Assembly: GCA_034509495.1 (NCBI GenBank)
Contig: CM067518.1
Location: forward strand, 7,371,695-7,435,694
Length of the DNA: 64,000 bases
Source: Acestrorhynchus altus
Lineage: Eukaryota; Chordata; Actinopteri; Characiformes; Acestrorhynchidae
Direction of reading: 5' to 3'
Shown: positions 33,258 to 45,267 of the stretch, piece after piece
How positions within the stretch are numbered: the first letter of the stretch is position 1
How the letters are laid out: each line of letters starts with the position of its first letter
Notes under the pieces: generated by a model
The model's database searches: none
What the model was told of the DNA's origin: nothing
The model's input: the letters and a program-made list of their open reading frames with translations, nothing else
Made by a program: the position numbers and the translations under genes

Positions 33258-33510
33258 ACCTCACAGAAGACCACAGAGCAGGTATTGTTTGGGGTGAGTG
33301 GACACAGTGATTAAACACTCCAGCAGCATTGCTGTGTCTGATCCACTCCCACCAGCACACACTTACACTCCACCACCATGTCAGTGTCACTGCACGACAC
33401 ACCTTGACTATGGTGTGAAAAGATGCTAACAAAGTATGCAAAGAAACAGATGGAGTAGTGTCTGTAACTATAGAAGTGTAGAAACAAGGAGCTGGTGTTA
33501 ATCTTGTGGG
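33256..33510 (+). repeat. foldback repeat family F1, partial copy
   Basis: Words 'taaacactccagcagcattg', 'ctgtgtctgatccactccca', 'catgtcagtgtcactgcacg' and 'aagaaacagatggagtagtg' match copies at 41.0 and 50.1 kb. Its left half is replaced by the microsatellite. Confidence 0.75.
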
Positions 33511-33799
33511 TGAACAGTCTATATGTGTGCTATGAATAAAGAGAAAAAAGAGAAAATATCTCGGTTAATTTAAATATCATCATCTGATTATTGTTTTTCA
33601 AGATTAGAACTGATAGGCAACATTGTAGATTTCCACCTTTTTAACTGAAGGTAGGTTTACACCAGGATTTAAACATGGAAGAAAAAAAAAGAAAAGAAAA
33701 ATAAAAGCCTGTGCTGTGCTGCATTGTATGGTTTCTGCTGTTAAAAGCAGGACTTGTGCACCAGACTGCCACTAAAGTCCAGTGACGAGGACCTTTTGT

Positions 33800-34345
33800 T
33801 ACTGGCTGGGTGCAGGCTGCATTATTTTTGTTCTTTCAGCAGTCTGCTTGACCAAGATGGAGCATCGCTTCATGACTTATGCATGTCATAAGCCCCCCTC
33901 CTCTGGCTTCCTAACGGCCGAGCGGCTCCAGCCTCTGTGCGGTGTTGTTGTTGTTGCATTTGCTGACGTGATGCATGGATCCCTGGTGGCCTCACGCAAA
34001 AGCAGCCAGCCCAGGTGCAACACTAATATCCTCGCTGTATCCAAACATTTCCTTTCAAAGTAACCAGCATGCAGGGGCCCATAAATTACAGCCAAGATGT
34101 CGAGCTTCCAATAAGACCCTACCCTGAGCAATAAACTTTGACATTGGCGCGTGAAAAATGGGCTCCTTTTTTCATTGTCAAGTGTTACAAATTGATGAAA
34201 TGAGTTCATCGATGTTCCCCGGTCATTATCTCTCCAGTGGCACTTTGTTTTACAGACAGCGGGGGGAAAAAGGGACAGTGCAGATTAGGGGGCCTCGACA
34301 CAGTTTATCAAACCAAATCTAATATCATCCATAAGAGGCGAATCT
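33800..34345. promoter_or_regulatory. candidate conserved non-coding element 8
   Basis: Roughly 540 bases free of repeats with raised GC: 'aacggccgagcggctccagc', 'gctgacgtgatgcatggatc', 'ctttgacattggcgcgtgaa' and 'tcatcgatgttccccggtca'. TGACGTGATGCAT resembles a CRE/POU composite. Among the best enhancer candidates by texture. Confidence 0.4.
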
Positions 34346-34487
34346 GGAAATCAATACTTCATTACTAAATTGTTAGAGAGGATGAAGAGTGATTGTACGA
34401 GTTCAGAGATGTGTCTCAGCGGCCAGGGCACGGGAAGTTCAATGTCACAGAGAAAGTGATAAGTAAAGGCACTGATGGGTAGAAACA

Positions 34488-34490
<3 letters not shown>

Positions 34491-34555
<65 letters not shown>

Positions 34556-34576
34556 TTTATTTGTGTGTGTGTGTGT
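34491..34576. repeat. (GT)n microsatellite, interrupted
   Basis: About 31 GT units, a short break 'gagtttat', then seven more. Confidence 0.95.
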
Positions 34577-34700
34577 TGGAGGAAGGCAGACAATAGACAC
34601 ACAGATTGCATTTGATTGGGCCTCTATTACTAAATTGAGAGACAGCAAGGGTTTCCAAACCTGGTCATATAGTACATACATTTGCCCTGTTTATATTAAA

Positions 34701-34702
<2 letters not shown>

Positions 34703-34754
<52 letters not shown>

Positions 34755-34773
34755 CACACACACACACACACAC
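34703..34773. repeat. (AT)n(AC)n compound microsatellite
   Basis: About 25 AT units followed by ten AC units, abutting the F1 repeat copy. Confidence 0.95.
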
Positions 34774-35112
34774 AATTATGACCACCTCCTTTTTATACAG
34801 ACTGTTGAACTTCAATGGTGGACTTGTGGTATTATTTGGTTGGTGGGTCATTCTCAGCACTGCAGCTGACATGGTGTTAGTATGATAATGTGTGTTGCTC
34901 TAGTAGCAGTGGATCACTTTATTACACAGCTGTCTACACTTTTAGGCACTCCTATGGAGTTGGTCCACTTTGTAGATGTGAAGTCCTTCAACAATGGTCA
35001 CAGGACGCTACACAGAAGATGCTATTGGCTAGATATTTCTGGTTGGTAGACTATTCTCAGTCCAGCAGTGACTCAGACTTCTCAAACCTTGTCCCAACAA
35101 TCAGCAGTCTGT
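34774..35112 (-). repeat. foldback repeat family F1, reverse copy
   Basis: Begins with 'attatgaccacctccttttt', the end sequence of the family, and contains 'ctattggctagatatttctg' and 'ctcagtccagcagtgactca'. Orientation is opposite to the 33.3-kb copy. It runs straight into a Tc1 relic. Confidence 0.75.
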
Positions 35113-35800
35113 TCTAAAAGGCTGCCTAGCACTATGAAAATTAAACTGATGCCCACACAGTAGGAGGATGCTATTAGAGGACAGCAAAGCTGTTTCCTCA
35201 GTTCGTAATGTAATTAAAAAATGGCTGGTGGAGGTCAAGACATTTTTTAAACTTTCAGAGAGAATTGCTTATAAGATTGGTAGAAAGGCAAATCAAAACC
35301 TCCATGTAGCAAAACTCCATGTAACAAAACTTTGAACAGACACTAAAGTGGTGATGCCATGATCTACTCTGCAGCGACACCTGCACACACAAAAAAAAAA
35401 TCAAAAGGGTCATCAAAAGAAAGTGTTTCCTATGACCTCATCACAAAATTCAGCATCAAAAATGTTTAAAGGAACATCTAAACAAGCCTGATGCATTTTG
35501 CAGACAGGTCCTGTGGACTGCTGAGTTTAAAATACAACTTTTGGCCCTGTGAACAAAGCTATGTTTAGTGGAAAAGAGAATGAAAAGAACACTTTTCCAA
35601 CTGTTAAGTATGGGGGTGGATCAGTCATGTTTTGGGTTTGTGTTGCAGTCAGTGACATGCTGTAACTTTACACCAGCAGAGTAAAGAATGTTAAATACTG
35701 AAAGCAAACATCACAATCAGATTCTGAAAGCAAACATCACACTGCCTGTAAAATAGCTGAAGATATAATGTATAATGAAATTGTGAAATTATAAAATAAA
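35113..35800 (+). pseudogene. Tc1-like transposase relic D
   Basis: Plus-strand remnants of a well-known fish/amphibian Tc1 transposase: 'gtttcctcagttcgtaatgt' (helix-turn-helix region), 'agaaaggcaaatcaaaacct', 'gaacatctaaacaagcctga', 'aggtcctgtggactgctgag' (first catalytic Asp region) and 'ggggtggatcagtcatgttt'. A duplication of 'ctgaaagcaaacatcac' occurs near 35,698-35,742. Frameshifts throughout, and the C-terminal third is missing. Confidence 0.88.
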
Positions 35801-36435
35801 GTTGTGATTAAGTCTGATTTAATGGGTAAGGGCAAGAAAAAGTCTACATAAAATATACAATATACAATTTACAATAAATGCAAAGAAACATTCCTGGAAT
35901 GTAATAAGGACTTCTAGAAAAGAAATGTCTTTATAGCATATGTTGCAATTTTCTAAGGACATTCTAAAAAGGTCCATTTGTCATAAAATGTCCACATAGT
36001 GTAAAGAGCAGCTAGGTTTTTTTTCCCCTTGCTGTAAATAAAATCAAATTAAAACCAAAAATGTAATGATTAAATGAGATATCATACAAATCCTTTGATA
36101 GCAAGCCAAGCCTGCAAATGTACAGTAAAATGAATCAAATTAGATGATTGTTGCCTGCTCAAACACTTTAATTCATAAGGGGCTTAATTGGCGGATTAAT
36201 TCAATCAGAAGTATTAAAGAGACACTGAAGTGTATGTTAAAATATGTGAAAGATAACATCTCACACCCTTTCTGTACGTTGAGGGTGGAATTTATTTTCA
36301 TTATGATTGAGCTTTGCTAACATTATAAATACCCCTAACTAGAACCCAGAACACAAACAGAACAGTCACAGTTTATGCTTTTCATATATTCAAATGTTCA
36401 GCAAAAGCAAAAGTGAATTTTCTTAAAAGAGAAAA
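35801..36435. other. AT-rich intergenic DNA
   Basis: No gene or assigned repeat. Confidence 0.45.
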
Positions 36436-36439
36436 CACC

Positions 36440-36708
36440 CCCCCTTTCTGTACACATGACAGAGAGGAGCGTTTTGTAGGGCTGCCTTTCACATGGGCAA
36501 AGGGAAGGAGGATAGTGTGGGTTTCAGAGGCCCTGCGCTAATGATTTTTTGAGCAGCCCCCCGACTGAGCCCTAAATGTCTTCAATATCCATAAACAACT
36601 CTATACTGTCCAATTAGGCAGACAGAGATGTACTGGGCCTGTCAGACAGATCTGCATGGCTAAGCACCTGAGATCCAACTGATGATGTGTGTGTATGTGT
36701 CTGGACGT

Positions 36709-36764
<56 letters not shown>

Positions 36765-37460
36765 ATGTGTGTATGGAGGGGGTTCAGCAGGCCGAGCAGT
36801 GAGAATGCGCTCAACGGATGACTTTCATTAGGCTGCAGCATTACGCCTTTACCCACACCCAATTACTGCCACGATTAATTGATTAGCTTACCTTTCTTAG
36901 TGAAGCCTCAATACTAGGGGGCTAACCACATTTTCCTCTTCCCCCTTTGCCCTCTTTTTTGCTTTTATTTTGTGTATGTGTGCCTCATTTATACATAATC
37001 TCATTCCTCTTGATGTGCCATTCCCCTCCTGTGGGGATTTAAGACATTTGTGCACTTACCTCCCTCTAAAAAACCTTAGAAGTTAGCTATGGCATGAAAA
37101 AGGCAGCCATTTGCATGATGCCAGGCTGCACATAATTGGGATTTCTTGCCCTCGCATGCTTGCCTTCACTGCTCTTTGCCTCTCTTTCACCTGCCGACAG
37201 TGGTCCGAGAGTGCAGCGGAGCGTGACTTTTTCCCCGAGCGTGTCGAATGGGAGTGAATTATGCCTCTTAGATTCATTATGGCCACTTTATTTTTCCACT
37301 GGGCCTTCCTGTCGTGTCCATCCGCGCTCACAAGTGAGATGTGTGAGTGTACGTTAAAGAGCAGACAGCGTTCATATTTTAGTCCAGCTTATTTTTATCG
37401 TCACACCATGCGAGCCTAATTACAGCCTTTGAATTCCCAAGCTTAGTCTTGTAACTTCAA
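36440..37460. promoter_or_regulatory. candidate conserved non-coding elements 9
   Basis: Two repeat-poor islands flank a (GT)n tract: 36,440-36,700 and 36,780-37,460. The second has 'cacgattaattgattagctt' (homeodomain-like TAATTGATTA), 'gagagtgcagcggagcgtga' and 'cgtcacaccatgcgagccta'. No protein is encoded. Confidence 0.4.
36715..36763. repeat. (GT)n microsatellite
   Basis: About 24 GT units. Confidence 0.95.
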
Positions 37461-38400
37461 TTAAATAATGATTTTAGCGGAAGCATATTAAGCAAAAGTA
37501 TCAGGTCAAAACTATTCCTCATGTTGCCCCAACAAAGCAAATTATATCATTGTTGTTCAAAAAAAAAAAAAAAAAAGAAAATTGACAACATTAGACCTGT
37601 ATTATGAATGACATTTGAATGTCTCTTTAAGGAAAGTTGCTGCTATGAGTACATTTTTCCAAATAGTTGTGTTTTTTTTTTTAATTTTATGCAAGCTTTA
37701 TAATGCTGATAGAGTGTGATGTGGGAAGAGAGTGCCATCCACTCACCCAGAGAGAGCCTGGCCAATTTTGCACTCTCTCAGACTCCAGCTGCCGATGGCA
37801 AGCAGCATGATCCCCGGATCATAGTAGTTGAACATTTGACTGCTCAGCTACTCGGAGCTAGCTGCAGCAATAATACAATATAACAATTGTACAGTTTTAT
37901 GCAAAGGCCAATTCACTTATTTTTAAGTAAACACAACCTCTGCAGCAGATGTCTTTTCCTCAACAGTCACTCATCTAAGCAGTCTCGTGCATCTGGGAAT
38001 TAAGCTAAACAATGCTATGCACCAATGCAGGGAGAGCAATGGGGAACAATGCTTCCAGTGTCTGAAATGTTAATAAGAAATGGCAGGTAACTGTGGACGT
38101 TTAAACGATAGATTTGAATTACCATTATGCCAATAATCAGAAAGACAAATAACACTCTCTGTGTGAAGGCCTGTAGGGTGTGCAAGAAGGTTTCATAAAC
38201 ACAGGGTGACACAGGAGCCATACCATCTCCACCAGCCTGGACTGTGGACACAAGGCAGATTGAGTCAATGGATTGTTGGGTCCACATGTATGCTGTTGAG
38301 AAACACATTCTGGCAGTTGTACAGTGTGGTCATCTGAGTTTTTTTTTTTGAATAAACTGAACTTTTCCAATTGCAGAACAGAAAGATATTAAACATGGAA
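37461..38400. other. intergenic; possible Tc1 trace
   Basis: No gene. 'caccagcctggactgtggac' near 38,230 resembles the reverse of a Tc1 phrase seen at 27,227-27,245, but the stretch is too short to call. Confidence 0.4.
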
Positions 38401-38580
38401 CAAAATGTGCAGGACTAAATCCTGTTGGGAATTGATCATCCAGGGTGTTTTTCCATTTATTTTCTTCAGAATACTTAATAACCGGTATGCCCTTTATTAT
38501 TTCTGTTATTTATGTATGAATGTAACTGTATTATTTCTGCTCAGGACTTTTATTCTGAAATTTGAGCACTGTGTGAGCAA

Positions 38581-38641
<61 letters not shown>

Positions 38642-38905
38642 CTCCCTTCTCATTATCTGATCAGCTGAGCGTGTACATGTGGACACAGAACCCAAAAACA
38701 CCCACTGCAAGACTGTTTTGGCTTTTAAACTGTGATTTAATTAGTTGGAAAGGATTGAAGTTTACCGGTATTCCAAGCTGGACTACTTGCTGATATCTTC
38801 ACTTGCTGGTTAGCGTAAGATATGTGTAGTTTGCTATAATATGTGTATCATGTATGTAGGTTAATCTGATCCTGAGATATGAAGCCTAGAAATTGGCATG
38901 TAACT
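38400..38905 (+). repeat. dispersed repeat family F2, copy 2
   Basis: Contains 'caggacttttattctgaaat', 'tatgtgtatcatgtatgtag' and 'gatcctgagatatgaagcct' in the family order. A (GA)n tract at 38585-38639 sits at the point where other copies carry unrelated DNA. Confidence 0.65.
38585..38639. repeat. (GA)n microsatellite
   Basis: About 27 GA units inside F2 copy 2. Confidence 0.95.
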
Positions 38906-39865
38906 GCGGATCTCACGTTCTACATTAAAAAGATAATTGCCAATTGTTATTATGCACCTCTGCACTATGTCAAATATGGTAAATACCTATTTCCTTCTCA
39001 TTGGTGTGTATATTTTCATTTTAAGTCACAGTGTTAAAGCATGTTATTTTCATCATAGACACTATTGAAACTTCACTGGTTAATACAATCCCTCAAGCAT
39101 TTGTTTCTCATTGGCATTGCACTTCCATTGGAACTAATTAATAAAAGAGTTTAAATTGCATTTCCCCCCTCCTGTTGTAATTAACAGCAACATCTGTTAA
39201 AGTTTTATTCAGCCTAGGAATAGCAGGCTAATAGAAGCACACTGGGATGAACACAGACACACACCAAATGCTTGGTTTTGCTTCTCATAAAGGGCCAACT
39301 GCTTACAATGATTAGATTTGTTCAGTTCAACAGCCTACAAATAAAAGTTCTCTTACAGTGGTATAATTACAGTGATAAAGGATGTGAGACTTATAAAGGA
39401 TAACAGTTAGGTCATACTTTACATGCAGTTTACATGCACTTTACACACTAAACAAAACCATTTTTATCTTACCACAAGCCAAACAATAAAGAAACCAGTG
39501 GTGAAATCGTGGGATATTGCAAAAAGTCTGTTTAATGTTTCACACGAGCTTAAAAAAATGTAATGGACTCCAGTTTTGCTGTGTGGTAATATAACAGTCA
39601 AAAAGAAGCAGAACATATTCATAAAAAAGTCATAGTAAACAAGCAAAACATAGTTTCAAAAGTAACATTAACTCATCTCCACTTTGGATAAAAAAAAAAA
39701 AACACAAAAAAACCCGTAAATAGGACGTTTCAATGCACAAACAAGACTTCATGAGTTGCTGAATTTAATGCTGCTTTGAAGAGTAGCAGAATAATGCTGA
39801 GGAAAGTTGGGGATTTGTTACAACTTATATTCAGTTTTGTATTGAATAGAACCCGAGATCTGCTC
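38906..39865. other. AT-rich intergenic DNA
   Basis: No gene or assigned repeat; several poly-A runs. Confidence 0.45.
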
Positions 39866-39869
39866 TTTG

Positions 39870-40685
39870 CGGGCAGTTATATGCACTATTCAAGGCTTCA
39901 TATCTCAGGATCATAGTAACCTATAGACATGATATACATATCATAACAAACTGCAAACTGCATAACAAAATAAGAGACCCTATCTAACCATTGATTGAAT
40001 AATCAGTGAGTAATCCAGCTCAGACAAACAGCTAAAATTCCCTCATTTCCCACTGAATTAAATCTAAGTTTAAATGTTAAAGAATTCTTCAAGTGTCTTC
40101 TGCTCTGTCCACACGTACATGCTCAACCTGCATGTAGACTCTGACTGATCAGCCAGAGGGTGTGGGGCAGTTAGTCCATAATGTCTAATGATGTCATTGA
40201 CCCAGATATTATAGAGGGAAATGGGAGGGGCTGTGTGCCACACTTTGTTCAAATTTCAGATCAACAGTCCTGAGAAGGAATAATGCTGACATATACATAA
40301 ATAACAGAAATAATAAAGGACATTTGGGTTGTTTTATTTGTACCGTTGTCAAGCATTTTGAATAATGCAATATAAATATCCTTGTCAGTCTAATCATTAC
40401 AAATAACTCATCAAGGTTCTTGCATCTTCAGCTCAAAAACACTGGATGATTAATATCCAACAGGAAGTCGGAGATGTAAAGTGTTTTTAGTCCTTATAAG
40501 AAAAAAAAGGAGAAGAAATTTCACCAAAATATGGTCAAAATCATACGAATGCTAATATTTAATACTAACATTTATATATTCTATTACATCTTAATATTAT
40601 ATAATATGAAGACAAAGTTGCCTAGCATGAAAATATGAAAACATCCCACTGAATGCATAAAGGTTAATGAGCTCTGAAATCTCAC
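39870..40685 (-). repeat. dispersed repeat family F2, copy 3 (reverse)
   Basis: Plus strand reads 'ggcttcatatctcaggatca', 'aataatcagtgagtaatcca', 'ctaaaattccctcatttccc' and 'cagtcctgagaaggaataat', the reverse of copies 1, 2 and 5. It is one of the longest copies. Confidence 0.65.
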
Positions 40686-40974
40686 GCAGGAAGGTTAGTA
40701 GTAGTTGTGATGTTTGTTGTGGTAAATCATAATTTTTGTAGGGCAATGTAGTCTCACATTAAAACTGTAAACTACGCCTTAATCCGAGACTGGCAAACAA
40801 ATTGCCCTCAGGCCAGCACTGGCCTAATAAATGTTGTAACCTTGCCCACCAAGTACATTTATAATGTGTCCTCAACAGTGTTTTTTGTTAATTGAGTTCT
40901 GCCATTTCTTATAAGAAATCTCTGATTTGGGGATTGCCTCATCTCACTAAAGTGACAAAAGTTTTACCCCTCAT

Positions 40975-41332
40975 TGTCACTTCTGGACTGAGAAATTTTC
41001 AGCCAACAGTGTTTTGTGGGCAGCATCCTGTGAGGCCTACAGAATGACCAACACAAACTGTGTGAAAACAGCATCTGTCTCTGGCAAAGTGGAACAACTA
41101 GGCGGGAGTGTTTACTAGAATGGAGAGCGAGTGGACACTGTGTTTAAACACTCCAGCAGCACTGCTGAGTTGGGTCCATTCATACAAGCACAACAAACAC
41201 CAACTGCAGTGCTGGGAATGACCCACTGAGGTGCTCTGAGGTGGCCCTGCGGGGTTCTGAGTGAGAGGTGGTTAACAAAATACACAGAGAAACCGATGGA
41301 CATCCGTCTGCAATTACAGAACTTCTTGATTT
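40975..41332 (+). repeat. foldback repeat family F1, copy
   Basis: Words 'gtgtttaaacactccagcag', 'ctgcagtgctgggaatgacc' and 'acagagaaaccgatggacat' match the family in the same orientation as the 33.3-kb and 50.1-kb copies. Confidence 0.75.
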
Positions 41333-41372
41333 GTGTTTTTACTAAATAATATCTTACTTTTACTTGAAAATT

Positions 41373-41696
41373 AATTTAAATTATTATTTTACTCATTCGT
41401 GGCAAACCTTTATTTAATTATAACCTGAACTCTCTGTCACATGTCTGTAACCAACCTTTCAAACTGTTAATTTGACTAATGTAACAAATACCTTGAAATC
41501 TAACAGACAAACAGAAAAATATTAATACAAAGAAAACCATAACAATGCACAACTGATCATGTGCCAGGACAGTTCAGAGCTTTCTGCACTTCAAAATAAA
41601 TATTTTTTGAAAGGTTGGTTACAGACATGTGACAGAGAGATCAGGTTATTCTTAAATAAAGGTTTGCCATGAATGAGTAAAATAATAATTTAAATT
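41373..41696. mobile_element. MITE-like element with 90-bp inverted arms
   Basis: Arms 41373-41463 and 41607-41696 are reverse complements with about four mismatches; the loop is about 143 bases. Shared words include 'ggcaaacctttattta' and 'gtcacatgtctgtaaccaac'. The right arm leads directly into a (TTTAA)n tract. No coding capacity. Confidence 0.8.
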
Positions 41697-41705
41697 GATA
41701 ATAAT

Positions 41706-41785
41706 TTAATAATTTATAATTTAATTTAATTTAATTTAATTTAATTTAATTTAATTTAATTTAATTTAATTTAATTTAATTTAAT
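41706..41785. repeat. (TTTAA)n pentanucleotide tract
   Basis: About 15 units of a five-base repeat directly follow the right arm of the inverted-repeat element. Confidence 0.93.
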
Positions 41786-41989
41786 AATTTAAATTAACTT
41801 CAAAATAAATATCTCGTCTGAAGTTCCTGTGTGTATATTTTAACTTTGCAGCTGCTATTCCACATTGAGAACTAGGATTGAGGTCTGGCAATTTTGTTCC
41901 ATCATGTCTGTTAAGCTGGTCACGCGTGGATTTGGACACCATTCATCCTTCAGAGCTAACTGAAAAGAATGGTGGGATATTTATTTTTT

Positions 41990-42680
41990 ACAGTATTGAT
42001 GAAAAGTGGATGGATAACCAACACTACACTGATAGGTTGGCCCTTCCTTTGTTCTCAAAAACAACCTCACTACATGTACTTGTATTCCACAAGAAAACAC
42101 TGCTTTGAGGTTTGATGATTCCTGCAGTTTTTCAGGTGCATTTTCATGCTGAACATGCTTTTTCCCATTCTGCCTCATGCCACAACAGTTTTGATTGCAT
42201 TCAGATGTGGTGACTGGGAATGAACTAATTTTCATATTAATAAAATATTTTCAAGATGGCTTTGATTTTTGACTTAATGCATCATCATGCTGGAAGTATG
42301 GATTAGAAGCTAAGCACGCATTGTCAGCAACAATGCTCACACAGGCTGTGGAATTCAAGCAATGATTGATATTTGTTAATGGGTATATTTGTTTATTAAT
42401 TGGCTTAATAAAACATTCTGCACACAATAACACTACCTCCAGCAGTCTGGATTGTTGACTTCAAATTCTGACCCTACCACCTATTTCAACTGTATTTTTG
42501 TTTTGCTTTGTTCTTTTGTTTTGCTGAACATGTGCCCACTGCAGCCTCAGCTTTCTGTTCTTGGCTGACAGAAATGGAATCCAATGTCGTCTTCTGCAGT
42601 TGTAGGCCATCCTCCTCAAGGTTGGACATGCTTAAATGTTTGTGGATTATTGTGCTCTTGAGACATGAAATTAATGCATT
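41990..42680 (-). pseudogene. Tc1-like transposase relic E
   Basis: Same family as relic C, read on the minus strand. The plus strand shows 'ctgttcttggctgacagaaa', 'gcattgtcagcaacaatgct' and 'gcatcatcatgctggaagta'. No frame longer than 84 codons survives. Confidence 0.7.
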
Positions 42681-43160
42681 AATTAAGGTTCATAATGTAG
42701 TGGATATATGTAATAGTTCATGTTATGAGGTTGTTGCAAGAATGTTAAGATTATTAGTAGAGTATTAGTAGAGACATTTTTGTTTAAACCTTAATGTCCC
42801 CCCCAAAAAAATCAGGACAGTAGTAAAAAGTATAATTTTTTTAAGATCACACATTAACCAAACATTTGTGATGGAATGGTAAAATCAGCAAAAAACAAAC
42901 AAACAAACAAACAAACAAACAAAAAAGCGATAATAGTCATCTTTTGGGTCATGGAGTAACAGTGAAAATTCTACCAAAAATCCATGTGTGGAGTGATTTA
43001 TGTGTTGCTGAGTTCCTCTACACATGAGAACAGAAAAGGCATAATGTACTGTCCCCTTACTTTATGGTCATTGCTAAATATTTTCTCTAGTGCTGTTGTC
43101 AGTTTCTGATAGGAACCATTAGTTTATGTTTCCTTTATATGAAACAGCAATTAGCTACTG
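42681..43160. other. AT-rich intergenic DNA with (CAAA)n
   Basis: A (CAAA)n tract lies at about 42,893-42,921. No gene. Confidence 0.5.
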
Positions 43161-43164
43161 TAAT

Positions 43165-44297
43165 AAGCTGTCCCAGCTGGTCAGCATAAAGACAATGCAG
43201 CTTTTGCTGACGACGCGGTCGTGGTGGGCCTGATCTCCGACAACGACGAGAAGGACTACCTAGAGGAGATTGCAGGGAAACTGGTGCCTGGGCAACAATC
43301 TCCTGCTCCATGTCAGCAAAACCAAGGAGCTGATAGTGGACTGCAGCAGGAGACAGACGAGGAGCTACCAACCAGTACGACTCAACGGTGCAGAAATAGA
43401 GAGGGTAGAAAGCTTCCAATACCTTGGAGTCAACATCTCGCAAGACCTGACATGGTCTTGCCACGCCGATATCCTGGCAAAGAAAGCTCGACAGCGTCTC
43501 TACTTCCTCAGACACCTTAGGGACTTCAGACTGCCCTCCACGGTACTTTGCAGAACTTCTACTCCTGCACCATCGAGAGCATCCTCACGAGGAACTCCGT
43601 GGCCTGGTTCAGGAACAGCACCAAACAGGACAGACAGACCCTGCAGAGAGTGGTGCGCTCTGCTGAGCGCATCACGAGGACAACACTTCCAGATCTGCTG
43701 ACTATCTACAAGAAGCAGTGCTGGTCGAAAGCTATGAAGATTGTGAAGGACCTCAGTCATCCTAACAATGGGCTTTCCGCTTTGCTGCCTTCAGGAAAGT
43801 GGTTCCGCTCACTGAGATCCACCACCTGAAAGGATGAGACTGAGCTTCTTCCCTCAGGCTATTCGGACTCTGAACCAGATCCAAGTTCATTTGTAACCCA
43901 AATCCCTCTCATCACATATTGACTGACTCTCATAGTCACCAATGGACTCACTTATTATTATACAATCACTGTGTAGCTAACATAATTTAACATCGCACCT
44001 TGAACTTTACATACCTCTCAGGGTTCCTACACAAACTGGAGAACACGCCTACCTCCACTAACTTATTTCCTTCCTCAGAGTCACTTATTCTCAGAGTTTA
44101 GTTATTTAGTTAATTTTTTTTTTTTTTTTCTACCCACTGCACATATTTATTCTGTTATTCTGTTTATTCTCTCCCTACCTTCTCCCTTCTCCCCCTATTG
44201 ATCTGTGAGTGCAGATAGTTGCAAAAAAGCATTTCACTGCATGTTGTACTGTGTATAACTTTGTACGTGACTAATAAATCGAACCTGGAACCTTGAG
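43165..44297 (+). pseudogene. 5'-truncated CR1/L2-type LINE
   Basis: The first codons read FADDAVVVGLISDNDE, containing the reverse-transcriptase catalytic (F/Y)ADD motif. Downstream, in shifting frames, come LLLHVSKTKELIVDC, FQYLGVNISQDLTW, ARQRLYFLRHLRDF, CTIESILTRNSVAWFRN, LQRVVRSAERI and SALLPSGKWFRSLR, the C-terminal order of CR1/L2-like ORF2. At least two frameshifts break it. The 3' UTR runs to 'ctaataaatcgaacctggaa' near 44,290. The 5' half (endonuclease and most RT) is missing, as is usual for such insertions. Confidence 0.88.
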
Positions 44298-44329
44298 CTT
44301 TTGTTTTATAGTAAGAAGTAATTATAGTA

Positions 44330-44515
44330 AGTAGTGTGTGCATAACATAGTTGACCCACTGTGTTATGCCCACACAGGAATTTAACCCATCCACACACAG
44401 TGATACACACGTGCCCGGAGCAGTGGGCAGCCCTATCCTCAGCGCCCGGGGAGCAGCTGGTGACCTTCCAGTCACAACGCTGGTGTCCTAACCACCAGGC
44501 CACAGCTGCTCCAAT
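44330..44515 (-). repeat. tRNA-derived SINE
   Basis: On the minus strand the element begins 'gcagctgtggcctggtggtt', which fits a tRNA-type A box. It continues with a block common in fish SINEs, seen on the plus strand as 'gtgcccggagcagtgggcag'. A clear B box (GGTTCGAATCC) is not intact. It ends near 'catagttgacccactgtgtt', 35-40 bases from the LINE end. Confidence 0.68.
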
Positions 44516-45213
44516 GCCATAAATGTTGACATTTGTTGCAAAATGTCTTTTTTTTCGGGGAAGAAATAGAACAAAATGAATGAATGTTTAGACTCTACAC
44601 TAATGTATTTTTTTTCCTTTATAAATAGTAATTTTTTAATAAAATGTTAGATAATAAGACATTTGAAAGAACTGCCAGATAACATGCAGTCTTTCAGTAA
44701 CGTTTTCATGTTTGCCAAAGGTTTATTGACATAGAACAAACATCATTAGGTACAATGACTAGATTTAAGATTTACATTTTTGCATTGACCTTTACAGTAT
44801 ATTCAGTTTGTCAGTTGAGAAAGTCATCAGTTATGATTAAATGATCATAAGGCATCCGCCTCTGTGTCTGTACAAAATTCAGTTCAAGGTTACGTTTTCA
44901 ACATTTATGTCAAACTTTTCATATCCATCCATGAAGTATCCATACAAATGAGAGCTTCATCTCATAGACCGCACACAGATGGGCAAAAGGGTCATTTATA
45001 AGCCACAATGTCTATTCTGCATCAGTTGTTGAAATGAGACAGGCACTGTCTCATGAATCAGGTTGCACACACTGCTTATAATCACTTTTGTGTGACAAAA
45101 AACTAATTGAACTCAAGCTGTTTTGTGTACACGGGTATGACAAGAGCTAATGGGATAATTTGAAATACAAACGACTCTTCACTTTCTCTTCATTAATTAC
45201 CACTAATTATATG

Positions 45214-45267
<54 letters not shown>

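Noticed and set aside
44330..44515. A functional tRNA gene on the minus strand
   Set aside because: Only an A-box-like start is present. The B box is not intact and no cloverleaf can be drawn, so it is a tRNA-derived SINE.
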